This document shows, in pieces, positions 53,413 through 64,000 of a DNA stretch of 64,000 nt. The notes below the pieces were generated by a model that saw only the letters and a program-made list of their open reading frames with translations, was not told the origin of the DNA and did no database searches. A program made the translations under genes and the position numbers. Positions within the stretch are counted from its first letter, which is position 1; each line of letters starts with the position of its first letter. This DNA is from Populus alba (taxonomy: Eukaryota > Streptophyta > Magnoliopsida > Malpighiales > Salicaceae): the NCBI RefSeq assembly GCF_005239225.2, contig NC_133294.1, positions 3,224,001-3,288,000 on the forward strand. Reading direction: 5' to 3'.

Positions 53413-53990
53413 TTACGGTTCTAGACCCTTCTTTGCAAAAAACCACCAAGAGAAATCGCCAGACCTGCATTTACCATGGTAACCACAATAATAATTTCTA
53501 TGAAGATGAGAAGCTATTTCTACTTTGGATACGTGTGCTGCATCATCATCATCATCATCGCTACTGTTGTGGGCATTGATAACTTCATCATTTGATTGGA
53601 TAAAATCATCATCCTTTCCTTCCTCTTCATGCAACCATCGTACACCAATCGTCTTTATTTGAATAGCTGCATCATTTGGACGCACTGAAATACTCACGTC
53701 ATCACCATTATCAAATGTAGGATCACCGACTCGTAATTTCGTGTGCAATAGCGAATGGATTTCACGAACACCACGCGCGTAACCGAAAGGGAAGACAGAG
53801 GCTAGACGACGCAAGGATCGACCATTGGTATTGTTTCTGATTTCAATATGAACATAACTATAGCCACGATATGCTGACGTCACACAACTTATGAACAGAT
53901 TAAAGCCATATATCCGGTGCGCAGGAGGTAAGGATATTTTAAATGAAAAGTTATCTACAAACTCATTCTGAATTAGCCATTTATCTCATC
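53413..53990 (-). pseudogene. TNL-4 C-terminal (C-JID-like) exon
   Basis: Reads FSFKIS...AHRIYGFNLF (frame broken near 53883-53930), then VHIEIRNNTNGRSLRRLASV, DPTFDNGDDVSISVRPNDAA and IGVRWLHEEEGKDDDF. A (TCA)n tract at about 53541-53560 encodes six Asp in a row, more than in TNL-2 or TNL-3. Its upstream edge is cut at about 53985, where retroelement sequence replaces the LRR exons. Confidence 0.72.
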
Positions 53991-54393
53991 CATAAACACA
54001 TCCGCAATCTGATAATGAGTCTCTACCTGACATCTTTCTTTCAATCACATGTAGCACAACTTGTGCGAGGGACCTACCTTTCAACCCGTTACATGCATGA
54101 TAAATGTATAAATATGTAATCTATATGACGAACTCGCCTTTCGATGGGTAACATATGGTCGCAACTCTTGTATGATGAAACAAGAATCTTGATTCTTGCA
54201 CAAACTCTACAATAAAAATTTTCTGAGCGATGGTCATTGTGTCACCCATAAGTCTGGAGTTCAAGATGTTTCAAGAAGGGCTTGCTCGGATGCAAAACAA
54301 TGTATACGGAGCATACATCCTAAAAGCAGGTTCTAATCTTTTTAAGTGAGACAAAAGGTAGGTTTACTACTTGGTCTCTAAAAAGGGTCTCTC
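53991..54393. repeat. Retroelement-derived remnant
   Basis: Between the cut TNL-4 exon and the inverted repeat. It has phrases (GTCACCCATA, GAGGGACCTACC) resembling element B's repeat region and, from 54297, sequence matching the zone at 46505-46590 upstream of gag. No gene. Confidence 0.5.
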
Positions 54394-57006
54394 GTTGTCC
54401 TAGTGATTACCCTCTTGAAGGCAATATAGGGGCTTGTAGGCAGTGAGATGGCACGTGTCCAACTATTACCAGTCTAAGTACTCAACGAAGAGTCGGGGTT
54501 TACACAAACTTAAACCTTGACTAAAAGTCGTAAGGTAAGCTGCAAGTCCCCCTCCTAACCTGAAGCTTGTGTGTGCTTTTAAAAATTACACTATGTGATG
54601 CAGGAGGCAATTCTACAAAATGCATGGATAAAACAAAAATAAAATAAGACAAAAAATACAAAAAACATAAACACATCAAAATATACAAAGCTTAGTTCAA
54701 TAATGTTGAAAACAATACCGTTCCCCAGTGGAGTCGTCATTCTGTCACACGTCGAAAAATCCGCGCGGCATCGGGCTTGACGACTTTTTCATCTTCTCTC
54801 TCGTTTGTTTTGCTTTGATTGGTTAGTTGGAGTCGCCACCTAGTATTTCATTGAAGGCTACTAGGAAACCCAGGTGTACTGGTCTCGTTAGAGATTCACG
54901 GGTAAGTGATTGGTTGTGGTTAGCGAAGGTATTAGCACCCCTAACGCACCCTACCTGAGGTAAGCTGCTTCGTGGACTTGATGTGTCAAAGAAGTTTTAA
55001 AATTCGGTTCATTCATAGAATTTTAGAAAATACAACTTACGTGTAAGTTCATAATTCTTTATCCGGTGAGCAAATCAAAAATATTAAATTTCTTCTTTAT
55101 TCTTGGAATTGTATCATAAAAAAAAACATTCATAAACAAAATATACACCACACATTCACTTTCAAGCTTCGTGAACTTGATGTAATTTTAAAAATGAAAT
55201 TTTAGCTCAATTCTAAGGCTTTGATAAATCAGTTATTAGTTCCCAGAATATATGTAGATACATGTTCTACATTTTTATGGAAAATACAACATGATTTTTA
55301 TCTGTCCTTTAAATATTTGTGCATATAAATTAAATTCATTTTTTTTTATTCAATAACATACATAAAAAAATGCAAACACACACAAACATTTCTTTTTTTT
55401 TATTATTATTATTCTTTATCACTTTCTCTTTCTTTTTTTTTTTTTTCTTTTACATCCACATTTACATGAAGTACAAACTACAAAAAAACTCAAAATAACA
55501 CAAATATTACATTAAACAATTTGAAATTTACAAAACAGTCCCTAAAACTCTAGCAATTGCAGGGAAGGACTTCTGCACCCCAGGAACAGTGGCGGCGCGT
55601 CCTCCCACGCGCCACCGCCACTGGCGGCGCGTGGGCTCACCGATGAAGGCTGAAAACCAGTGGATCGGGAACGCCTTCTTCTTCCTTGTCTTCTTCCACC
55701 GGCGGTGAGGGTCACCGTCGCCTGCAACAACAAGAAAAAACGCACAAAAAGCAGTCGGTTTTAGTTTTTTTGTTTTCTTTTGTTTTCCACCCTCACTCAA
55801 GTGTGGTATCAGAGAAAATATGGGGAGATAAGAAATTCTTGTCTCTTATCAGTGGGAAAAGGGAATGGAGTTGCCACCTAGTATTATGGTCACTAGGAAC
55901 CCTAACTGGTCTCAGAGATCGGGTACGGAGACGGGTTGCGTAAAGGGAAGGTATTAGCACCCCAAATACGTCCTACCTAAGGTAAGCTGCATTGTTTTAT
56001 TTGTCTGATCAAAATCTAATGTTTTTGTGTGTTTGCATTTTTTTATGTATGTTATTGAATATAAAAAAATAAATTTAATTTATATGCACAAATATCTAAA
56101 GGACAGATAAAAATCATGTTGTATTTTCCATAAAAATATAGAACATGTATCTACATATATTCTGGGAACTAATAACTGATTTATCAAAGCCTTAAAATTG
56201 AGCTAAAATTTCATTTTTAAAATTACATCAAGTTCACGAAACTTGAAAGTGAATGTGTGGTGTATATTTTGTTTATGAATGTTTTTTTTATGATAAAATT
56301 GCAAGAATAAAGAAGAATTTAATATTCTGATTTGCTCACGGATAAAGAATTATGAACTTACACGTAAGTTGTATTTTCTAAAATTCGATGAATGAACCAA
56401 ATTTTAAAACTTCTTTAACACATCAAGTCCACGAAGCAACTTACCTCAGGTAGGGTGCGTTAGGGGTACTAATACCTTCCCTAACCACAACCAGTCCCTT
56501 ACCCGTGAATCTCTGACGAGACCAGTATACCCGGGTTTCCTAGTAGCCTTCAAAGAAATACTAGGTGGCGACTCCAACGAACCAATCAAAGCAAAACAAA
56601 CGAGAGAGAAGATGAAAAAGTTGCCAAGCCCGATGCCGCGCGGATTTTCCGACGTGCGACAGAATGGCGACTCCATTGGGAAACGATATTGTTTTCAGCA
56701 TTATTGGACTAAGCTTTGTATATTTGATGTGTTTATGTTTTTGCATTTTTGTCTTATTAGATTTTTGTTTTATCCATGCATTTTGTAGAATTGCCTCATG
56801 CATCACATAGTGTAATTTTTAAAAGCACACACAAGCTTCAGGTTAGGAGGGGACTAGCAGCTTACCTTACGACTTTTAGTCAAGGTTTAAGTTTGTGTAA
56901 ACCCCGACTCTTCGTTGAGTGCTTAGACTGGTAATAGTTGGACACGTGCCATCTCACTGCCTACAAGCCCCTATATTGCCTTCAAGAGTGTAATCACTGG
57001 GACAAC
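54394..57006. repeat. Long inverted repeat of gypsy LTR and leader sequence
   Basis: Arms of about 1 kb (54394-55390 and 56019-57006) are reverse complements with very few differences; for example, about 50 bp at 56147-56197 match exactly. The spacer is 628 bp. Each arm runs from the pre-gag leader through a PBS (54722-54739; 56665-56682) into a U5 module and LTR. The spacer holds a further U5 module (55865-55995) and GC-rich palindromic sequence near 55590-55640. The right arm's outer end is fused to the TNL-4 NB-ARC exon. Confidence 0.9.
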
Positions 57007-57741
57007 ATGCGACACACTTTCCCATATTTCTCTTCCTTTTCCGGACAATGAGGAGCCAATAACTCGAAGAGCTAATGGAAGTCCATTACAGTGACGTACT
57101 ATTCTCCAAGAGTCTTCTACAAAACCATCAACAGGGTCAGCTTGTCCAAAGGCATTCCAACTGAAAAGCTTAAAAGATTTTTCAATATCTAGCGGTTCGA
57201 CTTTGCACCAGACCCACTCAATATCATTAGCTGAAAACAGACCCTTATTTCTGGTTGTTACAATTATTTTACTTCCTTTACGAAGCCAATTTTGCATGCC
57301 AATGATTTTATTGAATTGGTCACTTTTGTCCACATCATCTAGAACAATAAGAGTTCTTCTGCAACATAAGACATCCTTAATCTTCAGAATTCCTTCATCT
57401 TCATCATTTATCTCATCAACAGTCTTTTTTAGGATGTCGGAAAGAAGTTGCCTCTGTAGGCAAACTATATGCTTTGATCTGAAATTTGACAAGAAGCTCT
57501 TTCCTTCAAATTTATAAAAGTTCTGGTTAAAAACACACTCTTAGCTATGGTGTCTTTCCAAACTCCACCAATTCCATAGAGTAAAGCAATGGCAGCACCA
57601 TGGGATCCATCTTGCAACCATGAGTTGATATCTTGTACTAGAGCATCTCTTCCAATGAAATGAAGGGGGACATGAAATATTTTTGGATCCAAATGCTTTG
57701 AGACATTCTCCACAATAGATTGGACAAATTGTGCCTCGTAA
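57007..57741 (-). pseudogene. TNL-4 NB-ARC exon, truncated and frame-broken
   Basis: Starts after the acceptor at 57742-57743. In the Walker A region the sequence reads GIGGVWKDTIAK in place of GIGGVGKTTIAK, because a one-base gain and a one-base loss compensate each other. A two-base gain near 57537 then shifts the frame. The later part is readable (TLIVLDDVDKSDQF, GSKIIVTTRNKGLF, CNGLPLALRVIGSS) and ends at IWES, where the inverted repeat begins. RNBS-D, MHD and all LRRs are gone. Confidence 0.9.
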
Positions 57742-58078
57742 CTACATCAAAACGTAAAGTACAATGTACGATAATTGCTAGTCTCTCTATAAAGGATAAA
57801 AATAGACAACATTTAGCTATGAAATTAAAGCAGGTTGCATGTCAATGATTGATAGTTAAATTTGTAGGTGCGTTATCACCACCTACTAAAACCAAATCAT
57901 GTTTGGGAAAAAAAAAAAAACAAACAAAAGAAGAAGAAATTATAAGTATTTTATTTATTTTTTCTTTTATGTTTTCTTATACATCTTCCTTTAAATACTT
58001 AACCGAAAGAAATTAAGAATTCACGACCAGCATTCTAGTCTTATGCTATGTGTAGTTTCATCAAGAGATACAACTTAC

Positions 58079-58575
58079 CCATCTCCTAAAACCATTCCAG
58101 CTAAATCTGCAACTTCCTTCAAAGCAATCCTCCACCCGTTCACCCGCTCCATCTCCTCCTTGAAGCGCTTTTCTTGTTCCACAAATGTTGCAGCGAAGCT
58201 CCCTGTTTGATTTCTGACTTCAGATGGAAGCACATCATAGATAACTGGGAAAACTATGGAGCCTGTAGTCTTCCTACGTTCCATGATCATTACGAGTTCA
58301 TCGAGGCACCATCTCGACGAAGCATAGTTTTTGGAGAACACGATTATCGATATTTTTTATTCTTGTATTGCCTTCTGGAGCTCGAAATCTATATTCTCTC
58401 CTCTCCGAATTTCATCATCATCTCTAAATGTGTGAATCCCTGCATCAACCAGGGCCTTGTAGAGGTGATCCGTAAAGTTCTTGCGGGTGTCTTCACCTCT
58501 AAAACTCAAGAACACTTGATATTTACAATTAGAAAACCGAGAAGAGTAGGATTCTTGATATTTCCCAGCAGCCAT
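58079..58575 (-). pseudogene. TNL-4 TIR exon with in-frame stop
   Basis: Starts at ATG 58573-58575 (MAAGKYQESYSSRFSN) and keeps YQVFLSFRGEDTRKNFTDHL and KNYASSRWCLDELV. The codon after AIQE is TAA (plus-strand tta at 58357-58359), the same position as in TNL-1. The donor GT is at 58077-58078. Confidence 0.88.
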
Positions 58576-59035
58576 TTAGAGTCTAGCAAAGATAAGACTT
58601 TTCAAAGATCTGAACAGGAAAAAAAAAAAAAAGTTGCAGGATTGATGTCGATAGTTCAAGATCGACACAGCACACCAATAAGCTGAAGTATTCATATAAT
58701 ATTATCTTACTTTTTCTGTAAAACAATTTTCAAGTTAATTCCCTGCAATCAACTCCTCCATGCCCTTTCATAAAAATATCTGTACATATGATAAATCTCT
58801 ATGCTGATCCAACGAAATCGGTTGACGAGATCATTCCACAATATAACATGATACTAATAGAGATAATTAGATCAATAATTAGTTCCTAACATCGAAGTGA
58901 TTCTCAGTTACAGCAGAGTTATATTCCGCAATATAACATAATACTAAAAGAGATAAGAGAGAGAAAGTACCTGCAATCTTCACTTTCCCTTCGCTGATGT
59001 TCTCTTATCAGTTCATCAATTTTCTGCTTTTAAAT
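58576..59035 (-). promoter_or_regulatory. TNL-4 5' UTR with intron
   Basis: The acceptor is at 58610-58611 (TGTTCAG) and the 5' UTR exon donor at 58970-58969. The exon continues to about 59035. A short internal repeat (ATTCCACAATATAACATGAT at 58834 and a similar stretch at 58921) is unique to this copy. Confidence 0.68.
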
Positions 59036-60252
59036 CAACCTACAAGTCCACTCTCTCTATGGTATGGAACGTTTCCGCGTGAGGAATTTTCCATGGCTAA
59101 TTAATGGCGGAAGCAGAAAGTCGGAATGTCTAGGCTTGACCAGTTATGCATGCAAAATTTCGGTGCCAGGAATTGATGGTGAAGTAAGAATCAAGTTTGA
59201 AAAATCTAATTAAGAGGGGAAGTTTATATCTGTTTGCCATTAATTTCTCCTAGTTTTCCATTACATCTAATTGCCTTTTTCTAAAACATCTCCTGTATAT
59301 TCCAATCAGTTTCTCTGACCTCACATGCTTTTATAATTTTTTTTTCATAAAACATCGTTAGTAGACCAAACAACAAGCAGTTGTAAGTGGTAAATTAATA
59401 AAAAACAATATTGTCTTCGGTTTAGACCAAAACGTATTGTATCAAATGCCTTTCAAGTAGTTGAGCAAAGAAAACTGATCATACTAAAAACAAATGGGGA
59501 TTGCTTTCAATTTACTCCTAACATTTAGGACTAATGCAACTTTTCTTTTTTAGTTGTTTCACTGCTAGAAAACTAGCAAATAGCTATAAAAATACCTACA
59601 AAAAATATTCCACTAATAAGATAGAAAATTTATGCAATTTATTTCTGACATAGATAACGATGAAATATGTAATATCAAGAATTTCTGATCGAATAAAGAA
59701 AATAAATAAATAATAAAAATTCCATTTTAAAATTTCACTCTGAAGGTACTCAACGAGCCCGTATCGTAAGTGAATATCTATCTTTCAGGTGTTTATTCTT
59801 GATCAGCACCTAACATTTAATGGTCGTCAAAAGCATTGTTAAAAGAACTAGCAGTGATTATGTTCATATGACACGCAATTGACTCTCTCCTTGACATCTA
59901 CACAAATTAAAAAATTAAAATGTCATAAACCATTTCTATTTTTAAAAAAGAAAAATTAGCAACACCTCCTCTATACAAGAAAACATAATTTAAATTAAAT
60001 TACTATAAACCAATTAATTTTATTCTATCTGTTTCCTATCATTGAGTGAAGAGTTCACTCAACTTGTATTTGACCTAGTTTTAAGATTATTTTTTTTAAA
60101 ATTGTTTTCTATTAATACATATATTTAATGGGAAGCCTTTATTATGTTTCAAATTGTTTGTTAATTAGCCAATTGCATGTAAATGAGTTTAATTCTGAAC
60201 TAATTACCTAAAAAAAATTTTAATAAGTGAAAGTTAATTTTGGTTCTTATTT

Positions 60253-60254
<2 letters not shown>

Positions 60255-60300
<46 letters not shown>
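60255..60300. repeat. (AT)23 microsatellite
   Basis: Twenty-three uninterrupted AT dinucleotides. The duplicate segment has only a short TATATATATA at about 31180, so the tract expanded after the duplication. Confidence 0.95.
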
Positions 60301-60306
<6 letters not shown>

Positions 60307-61067
60307 TGATTTTTTTTTAATTTTATCCCTTAGAATTTGATTTTTATATTTAACCTTGATTCTTATTTTTATAATTGTTATTTTCTTTTCCCTTATCATT
60401 TTTAAATTGAAATTTTTTTATCTATCAAATTTGGTCATAATTTTTTTTATTGTTACTTATTTTATTTGAAATAATTTATGAAATGGTAATTATTATTATT
60501 TTAATTTCTTCATCTTTTAATTTTTTTTATTTTGTTATATTTGATCTTTATTATTTTTATTATTATTTATTTTATTTGAGATAATTTATGAAATTATATT
60601 TTTTAAAAATTTAATTCTCATTCAACTTCTTAATTTGTAAGGTTTGTTCCTCATTATTTTAATAAACTTGAAAAAACAAAACATTAATAAGTTATTTTCC
60701 AGCTCATTTTCCATAACATAACCAAATATTGGACAGTGTTTTCCAATTTATTTTTTATTATACTACCAAACATCGAAAAATAATTTACTTTCCCATAATT
60801 CACTTTTTAAAAAAAAAACTACTTTCCAGCAAACAAACAAGGCCTTAATTCTAAACTAATTACCTAAAAAAACATTTTAATAAATGAAAGTCAATTTTGG
60901 GTCTTATTTTCTTGTTATTTCACAAACAAACCCTCAAATTGGTCACAATCTTTAATAATCTTTTCAATTATGCCACTTGATTTCTTTGATTGAGCACTTG
61001 GTGTCTTTTACAGTATGGTCATTGGTCTTGATATTCTTTTAATTTCATCCTTAATTGCCTTTTTGTA

Positions 61068-61766
61068 CTTTTTTTTTATTTCACCCTTGATTAAATTAAT
61101 TTGCCTCTCAAAACTTCAACACCCCATTCATTTTAGTCTTTGAACCTTTAATTATTGCAGTCTCGACACAAATTGATTCTCAAACTTTGTTTTTTCTTCA
61201 ATTAAGTTCCTAGTTGCATTAATTAACATAAACTAAATTTCAATTAAGTCACTAGACTTATTGATTCTTCTAATTTCTAACAAACTGACTTCTAAACTCT
61301 ATTTTTCTTTCATTTTAGCTCCTGATCAAGCCACTTAAACCTTTTTAAAGTTCAATTAGGTTTTTTTTTATTTTTTAATTTTAATTGAAAAAAAAAACTA
61401 AAAATTTAACAAAATTTTCTCATATGAAAAAAATTCAAACAATTAAGAACATAAAGAAATTTAAAAATAAACACACACAAAACTTAGAGAAGAAGTAGGA
61501 GAATTCTTACCTTATATTAGTTGTGGGTTAATCTAAGAATAAAAAAAATGACATGTTATGAGTTAAGTAACAAATAAAAAATTAAACAAACCGAGGAGAA
61601 AAGAGAAGGAGAAGCCATACCTGTTAGAGAAAAGAGGGTCGTTGCTTGAGAAGAGAATGAGAGAGAGAAGAGAAAGAAAGAGTGAGAGGTTTGGTTGACG
61701 AGATAAATTACAGAAGAGGAAGAGGGAAAAAGAAAAAAAGAGAGAAGTTGTAACATCCCTATTTTT
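61068..61766. mobile_element. Block present only in duplication copy 2
   Basis: About 700 bp with no counterpart between ACTTTT and TTCCGGGAC in copy 1 (near 31905-31920). Its right edge, on the minus strand, begins GGAAAAATAGGGATGTTACA, like an LTR terminus, and it contains a GA-rich leader-like stretch (61600-61745). It is either an insertion in copy 2 or a deletion from copy 1. No target duplication was confirmed. Confidence 0.45.
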
Positions 61767-62214
61767 CCGGGACAAATTCTCAATTTAACATGAAAATCCA
61801 GGATATTATTTTTTTGCTTAACATATTAATAGGATGCTCTAATGAAAATTAATTAGCAGCAAACATTATCTAACGCAGGCACATGATTTTCATATTATAC
61901 AATAAAACATCCAACACATAAACAACTTAATAAGTTAAGGATTGCTTATTCGATTTCCTATCACTGAAAAGTTCTCTGCGATGTTTCTGATAAAGCAGGG
62001 TCACGATGGGGATGCGTTTGAAGTGGGATGATAATAAGAAACACACCTGTTGAAATTATTCAACCTGACTAACTTTTTTCTACATTTAGACCACCTGGGG
62101 GTTATGGTTGTGTTTCCAGCAACATCCTTCAAGAATGCTCGATTGGGGAGGAGCTTAGGCCTATTGTAGGTAGATCACTTAATTGCTTGCCAAGTATGCT
62201 ATAATGTGTATCGC

Positions 62215-62550
62215 ACCTAACATCGCGGCAGCTTTAAAAAAAATTCAATGGAAAAACTAAATTTTGACATCTTGTTCTTCGATGAGAAAATGTGTTAATT
62301 AAATAATCTCCACCTAATATTATGATCACTAGAAACCCTAATTGGTCAACAAAAGATTCTATGGTACGGGACTAGTTACATAAAAAGAAAGATATTATCA
62401 CTCCTTTAACATTCTGTATGAGGTAGGCTGCATTGCTGATTTTGTCTTAAATTACTAATAGTTTGTTGGTTTATGCTATGCTGGTTTACTTGTAATATTT
62501 CTGACTCTGATGTCAGTGAATATTCAACCACAGATACTTCCAACTCTGAC
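62215..62550 (-). mobile_element. Truncated gypsy LTR end with U5 module
   Basis: The counterpart of 32345-32690, including the module CTAGTTACATAAAAAGAAAG. It breaks at about 62550 directly against a TNL 5' UTR copy, which marks a rearrangement joint. Confidence 0.65.
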
Positions 62551-62554
62551 TCTG

Positions 62555-63210
62555 AGTTGCAGGATTGATGTCGAGAGTTCAAGATCGAAGTGTTCATATA
62601 TTATTATCTTAATTTTTCAGTAAAACAATTTTCAGGTTATATCCCAGCAATCAACTCCTCCATGCCCTTTCATAAAAAATATTTGTACATATGATAAATC
62701 TCTATGTTGATCCAACAAAATCGGTTGACGAAATCATCAATAATTAGTTTCTAACAGTGAATTAATCGAAGTGATTCTCAGTTACAGCAGAGTTACATTC
62801 CGCAATATAACATAATACTGAAAGAGATAAGAGAGTGTTAGAGAATAATATAAATCATATCTTGGAGCCTCACCTAACAGCTTAAGCTTTTGGGTTGAAT
62901 TGGTTCTTTGACATGGTATCAGAGCTTTAATGACCAAGCGGTCATGAGTTTGAATCTCACTATCCCTATTTATTTGATAAAATTAAGCACAAGGTAATGT
63001 GGGCCTGTGCAAGTTTCAAGCCCAAAGGGCTTTCACTTGAGGGGGTGTGTTAGAGAATAATATAAATCATATCTTGGAGCCTCACCTAACAGCTTAAGCT
63101 TTTGGGTTGAATTGGTTCTTTGAGAGAGAGAGAGAGAGTTACCTAACATCTTCACTTTCCCTTCGCTGATGTTCTCTTATCAGTTCATCAATTTTCTGCT
63201 TTTAAGTCAA
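62555..63210 (-). pseudogene. Orphan TNL 5' UTR unit without a gene body
   Basis: A recognisable TNL 5' UTR intron (from GTTGCAGGATTGATGTCGAG, through TTAGTTTCTAACAGTGAATT) and 5' UTR exon (about 63140-63210, donor GT near 63140), interrupted by a TRIM. No TIR, NB or LRR sequence follows on the minus strand; the copy ends at the retroelement joint near 62550. It is a relic of a further TNL. Confidence 0.7.
62836..63125 (+). mobile_element. Complete TRIM (miniature LTR retrotransposon)
   Basis: Two 78-bp direct repeats (62836-62913 and 63048-63125) start TGTTAGAGAATAAT. The first ends in CA; the second reads GA. TGGTATCAGAGC (62914-62925), the classic initiator-tRNA-Met primer site, follows the first, and a polypurine stretch CTTGAGGGGGTG precedes the second. 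GAGAG flanks both sides as target duplication, although the site is a GA repeat. With 290 bp and no coding capacity it needs proteins from other elements. Confidence 0.9.
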
Positions 63211-64000
63211 CCTTACAAGTCTCTGTGGTATCGGCCATTTCCGCGTTAGGACCATTTTTCTTTTTTTTCTTTTTTTCTTCAAATTGAGGTTATAAAATAA
63301 TTAAAAAATATATATATTTATATTAATATTGATGATTTTTAATTTAAATATTGTAAATTTAACTACTATTATTACATCAAGAAATAAATAATATTGATAT
63401 CAAATATTGTTTATTGTTCGATCAAATTCTGCAAATGCTACGTCATCAAGCGATCTCTTTCTAATTTTTTGAATAAAACACAATTAAAAATAAAAAATAA
63501 AAATTAAATTTTTTTTAACTGGGTTGGACCCGACAAGAACAAAATTAGAATTGCAATTAATTCTACAAACTACTATATTATTAAGCAATCTCCTTCAAAA
63601 ATTTTCAAATAAAACACAATCAAAAAAAAGAAAATACAGAAATACAAAAGAGGAAAGGCACCGCAAAGTTTATGAATCACTGGAAAAGTAAGACCAAAAA
63701 ATAGCACACCGACCACTTTTCTTTTCTTTGCATGTTGATGATGATGACACCAAGCATTCAATATTCGCAAGTGGTTGAAGGAAACTCGACTGTGGTATCT
63801 ATTTAGTTTGTTTTTTTTTAATTATCAGTACGGAACCAAAAACACGGCAAGAAAGCATGAAAAACTTGCTTCATCACAACCTACGGTTCAACCTTATTTT
63901 TAATAGGTCCCATAAGCCAAACCACAGTTACTATTTATAACCAAACACTAGTTTTATTAAGTTTTTTTTAAAAAAAGCAGTAGCTACAGCTTAGCCAAAC
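63211..64000. other. AT-rich sequence without a supported gene
   Basis: Non-coding, with long A and T runs. The last 30 bases (GCAGTAGCTACAGCTTAGCC and flank) resemble the terminus of a dispersed plant repeat that would continue outside the window. The short minus-strand frame at 63573-63770 shows no recognisable motif. Confidence 0.5.

Larger units (their letters stand above)
59170..62210. repeat. Segmental duplication, copy 2
   Basis: Parallel to 30045-32340. Copy 2 has an (AT)23 tract at 60255-60300 and a unique block at 61068-61766. Apart from low-complexity frames at 61556-61783 there is no coding potential. No TNL body lies between this segment and the orphan 5' UTR at 62555. Confidence 0.75.

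Noticed and set aside
61556..61783. Ser/Phe/Leu-rich minus-strand frames of 70-75 residues
   Set aside because: Produced by a GA-rich tract; they resemble a signal peptide only through composition.

Overview
The window is plant nuclear DNA. It is AT-rich and intron-bearing, with TIR-NB-ARC-LRR (TNL) disease-resistance sequences and several kinds of LTR retrotransposon. The style of the TNLs and of the Ty3/gypsy repeats suggests a woody eudicot, most likely Salicaceae (poplar or willow). That assignment is inference from recalled repeat families and was not tested.

The backbone is a tandem TNL cluster, all on the minus strand, made of units that share one exon plan: a non-coding 5' UTR exon, a 5' UTR intron, then a TIR exon, an NB-ARC exon, a short NB/LRR linker exon, an LRR exon and a C-terminal post-LRR (C-JID-like) exon. 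Seven derivatives are visible. TNL-1 (1-2290) is cut by the window start. TNL-1b (about 5145-7280) is old and degraded. TNL-2 (about 15032-28745) is the most complete. A TNL fragment lies at 37370-38340. TNL-3 (about 38827-52978) and TNL-4 (about 53413-59035) follow, and an orphan 5' UTR lies at 62555-63210. As assembled, no copy reads through cleanly. TNL-1 and TNL-4 carry the same nonsense codon in the TIR exon. TNL-2 has an 8.85-kb retrotransposon in its 5' UTR intron, a LINE tail near its last exon and a 1-nt homopolymer difference at an exon start. TNL-3 has a 9.7-kb retrotransposon in its LRR exon plus two NB-ARC stops. TNL-4 has lost its LRR region to retroelement debris and has a broken Walker A motif.

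Two nested, oppositely oriented Ty3/gypsy elements dominate: element A (19780-28629, plus strand, TSD AATAT, contains a 500-N gap) and element B (39746-49474, minus strand, TSD CATCT). Both have LTRs of 2.5-2.7 kb and a primer-binding site that looks complementary to tRNA-Arg, as in the Ogre/Tat lineage. B keeps gag but no visible pol; A keeps a frame-broken integrase tail. Both carry unusual tandem repeats before the 3' LTR. Related LTRs include a solo LTR (10494-12550) inserted in a Ty1/copia reverse transcriptase, a long inverted repeat (54394-57006), and decayed LTRs near 3838-5110, 32345-34840 and 62215-62550. Smaller elements include a complete TRIM (62836-63125), a terminal-inverted-repeat element (33694-34754) and three copies of a roughly 200-bp AT-rich repeat. 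Fragments of a tRNA wybutosine-synthesis (TYW2/3/4-like) gene lie at 13860-14840 and 38566-38680.

The most unusual signals are RNA-like. (1) Arrays of about 21-nt stem-loops before the 3' LTRs of A and B have stems that change in a compensatory way around a constant bulge-loop core. (2) A U5 module shared by otherwise dissimilar LTRs has a covarying hairpin just before a PBS-like motif. (3) A roughly 1-kb-arm inverted repeat sits inside the ruined TNL-4. These are candidates for structured retroelement RNA and for small-RNA production next to a resistance-gene cluster.
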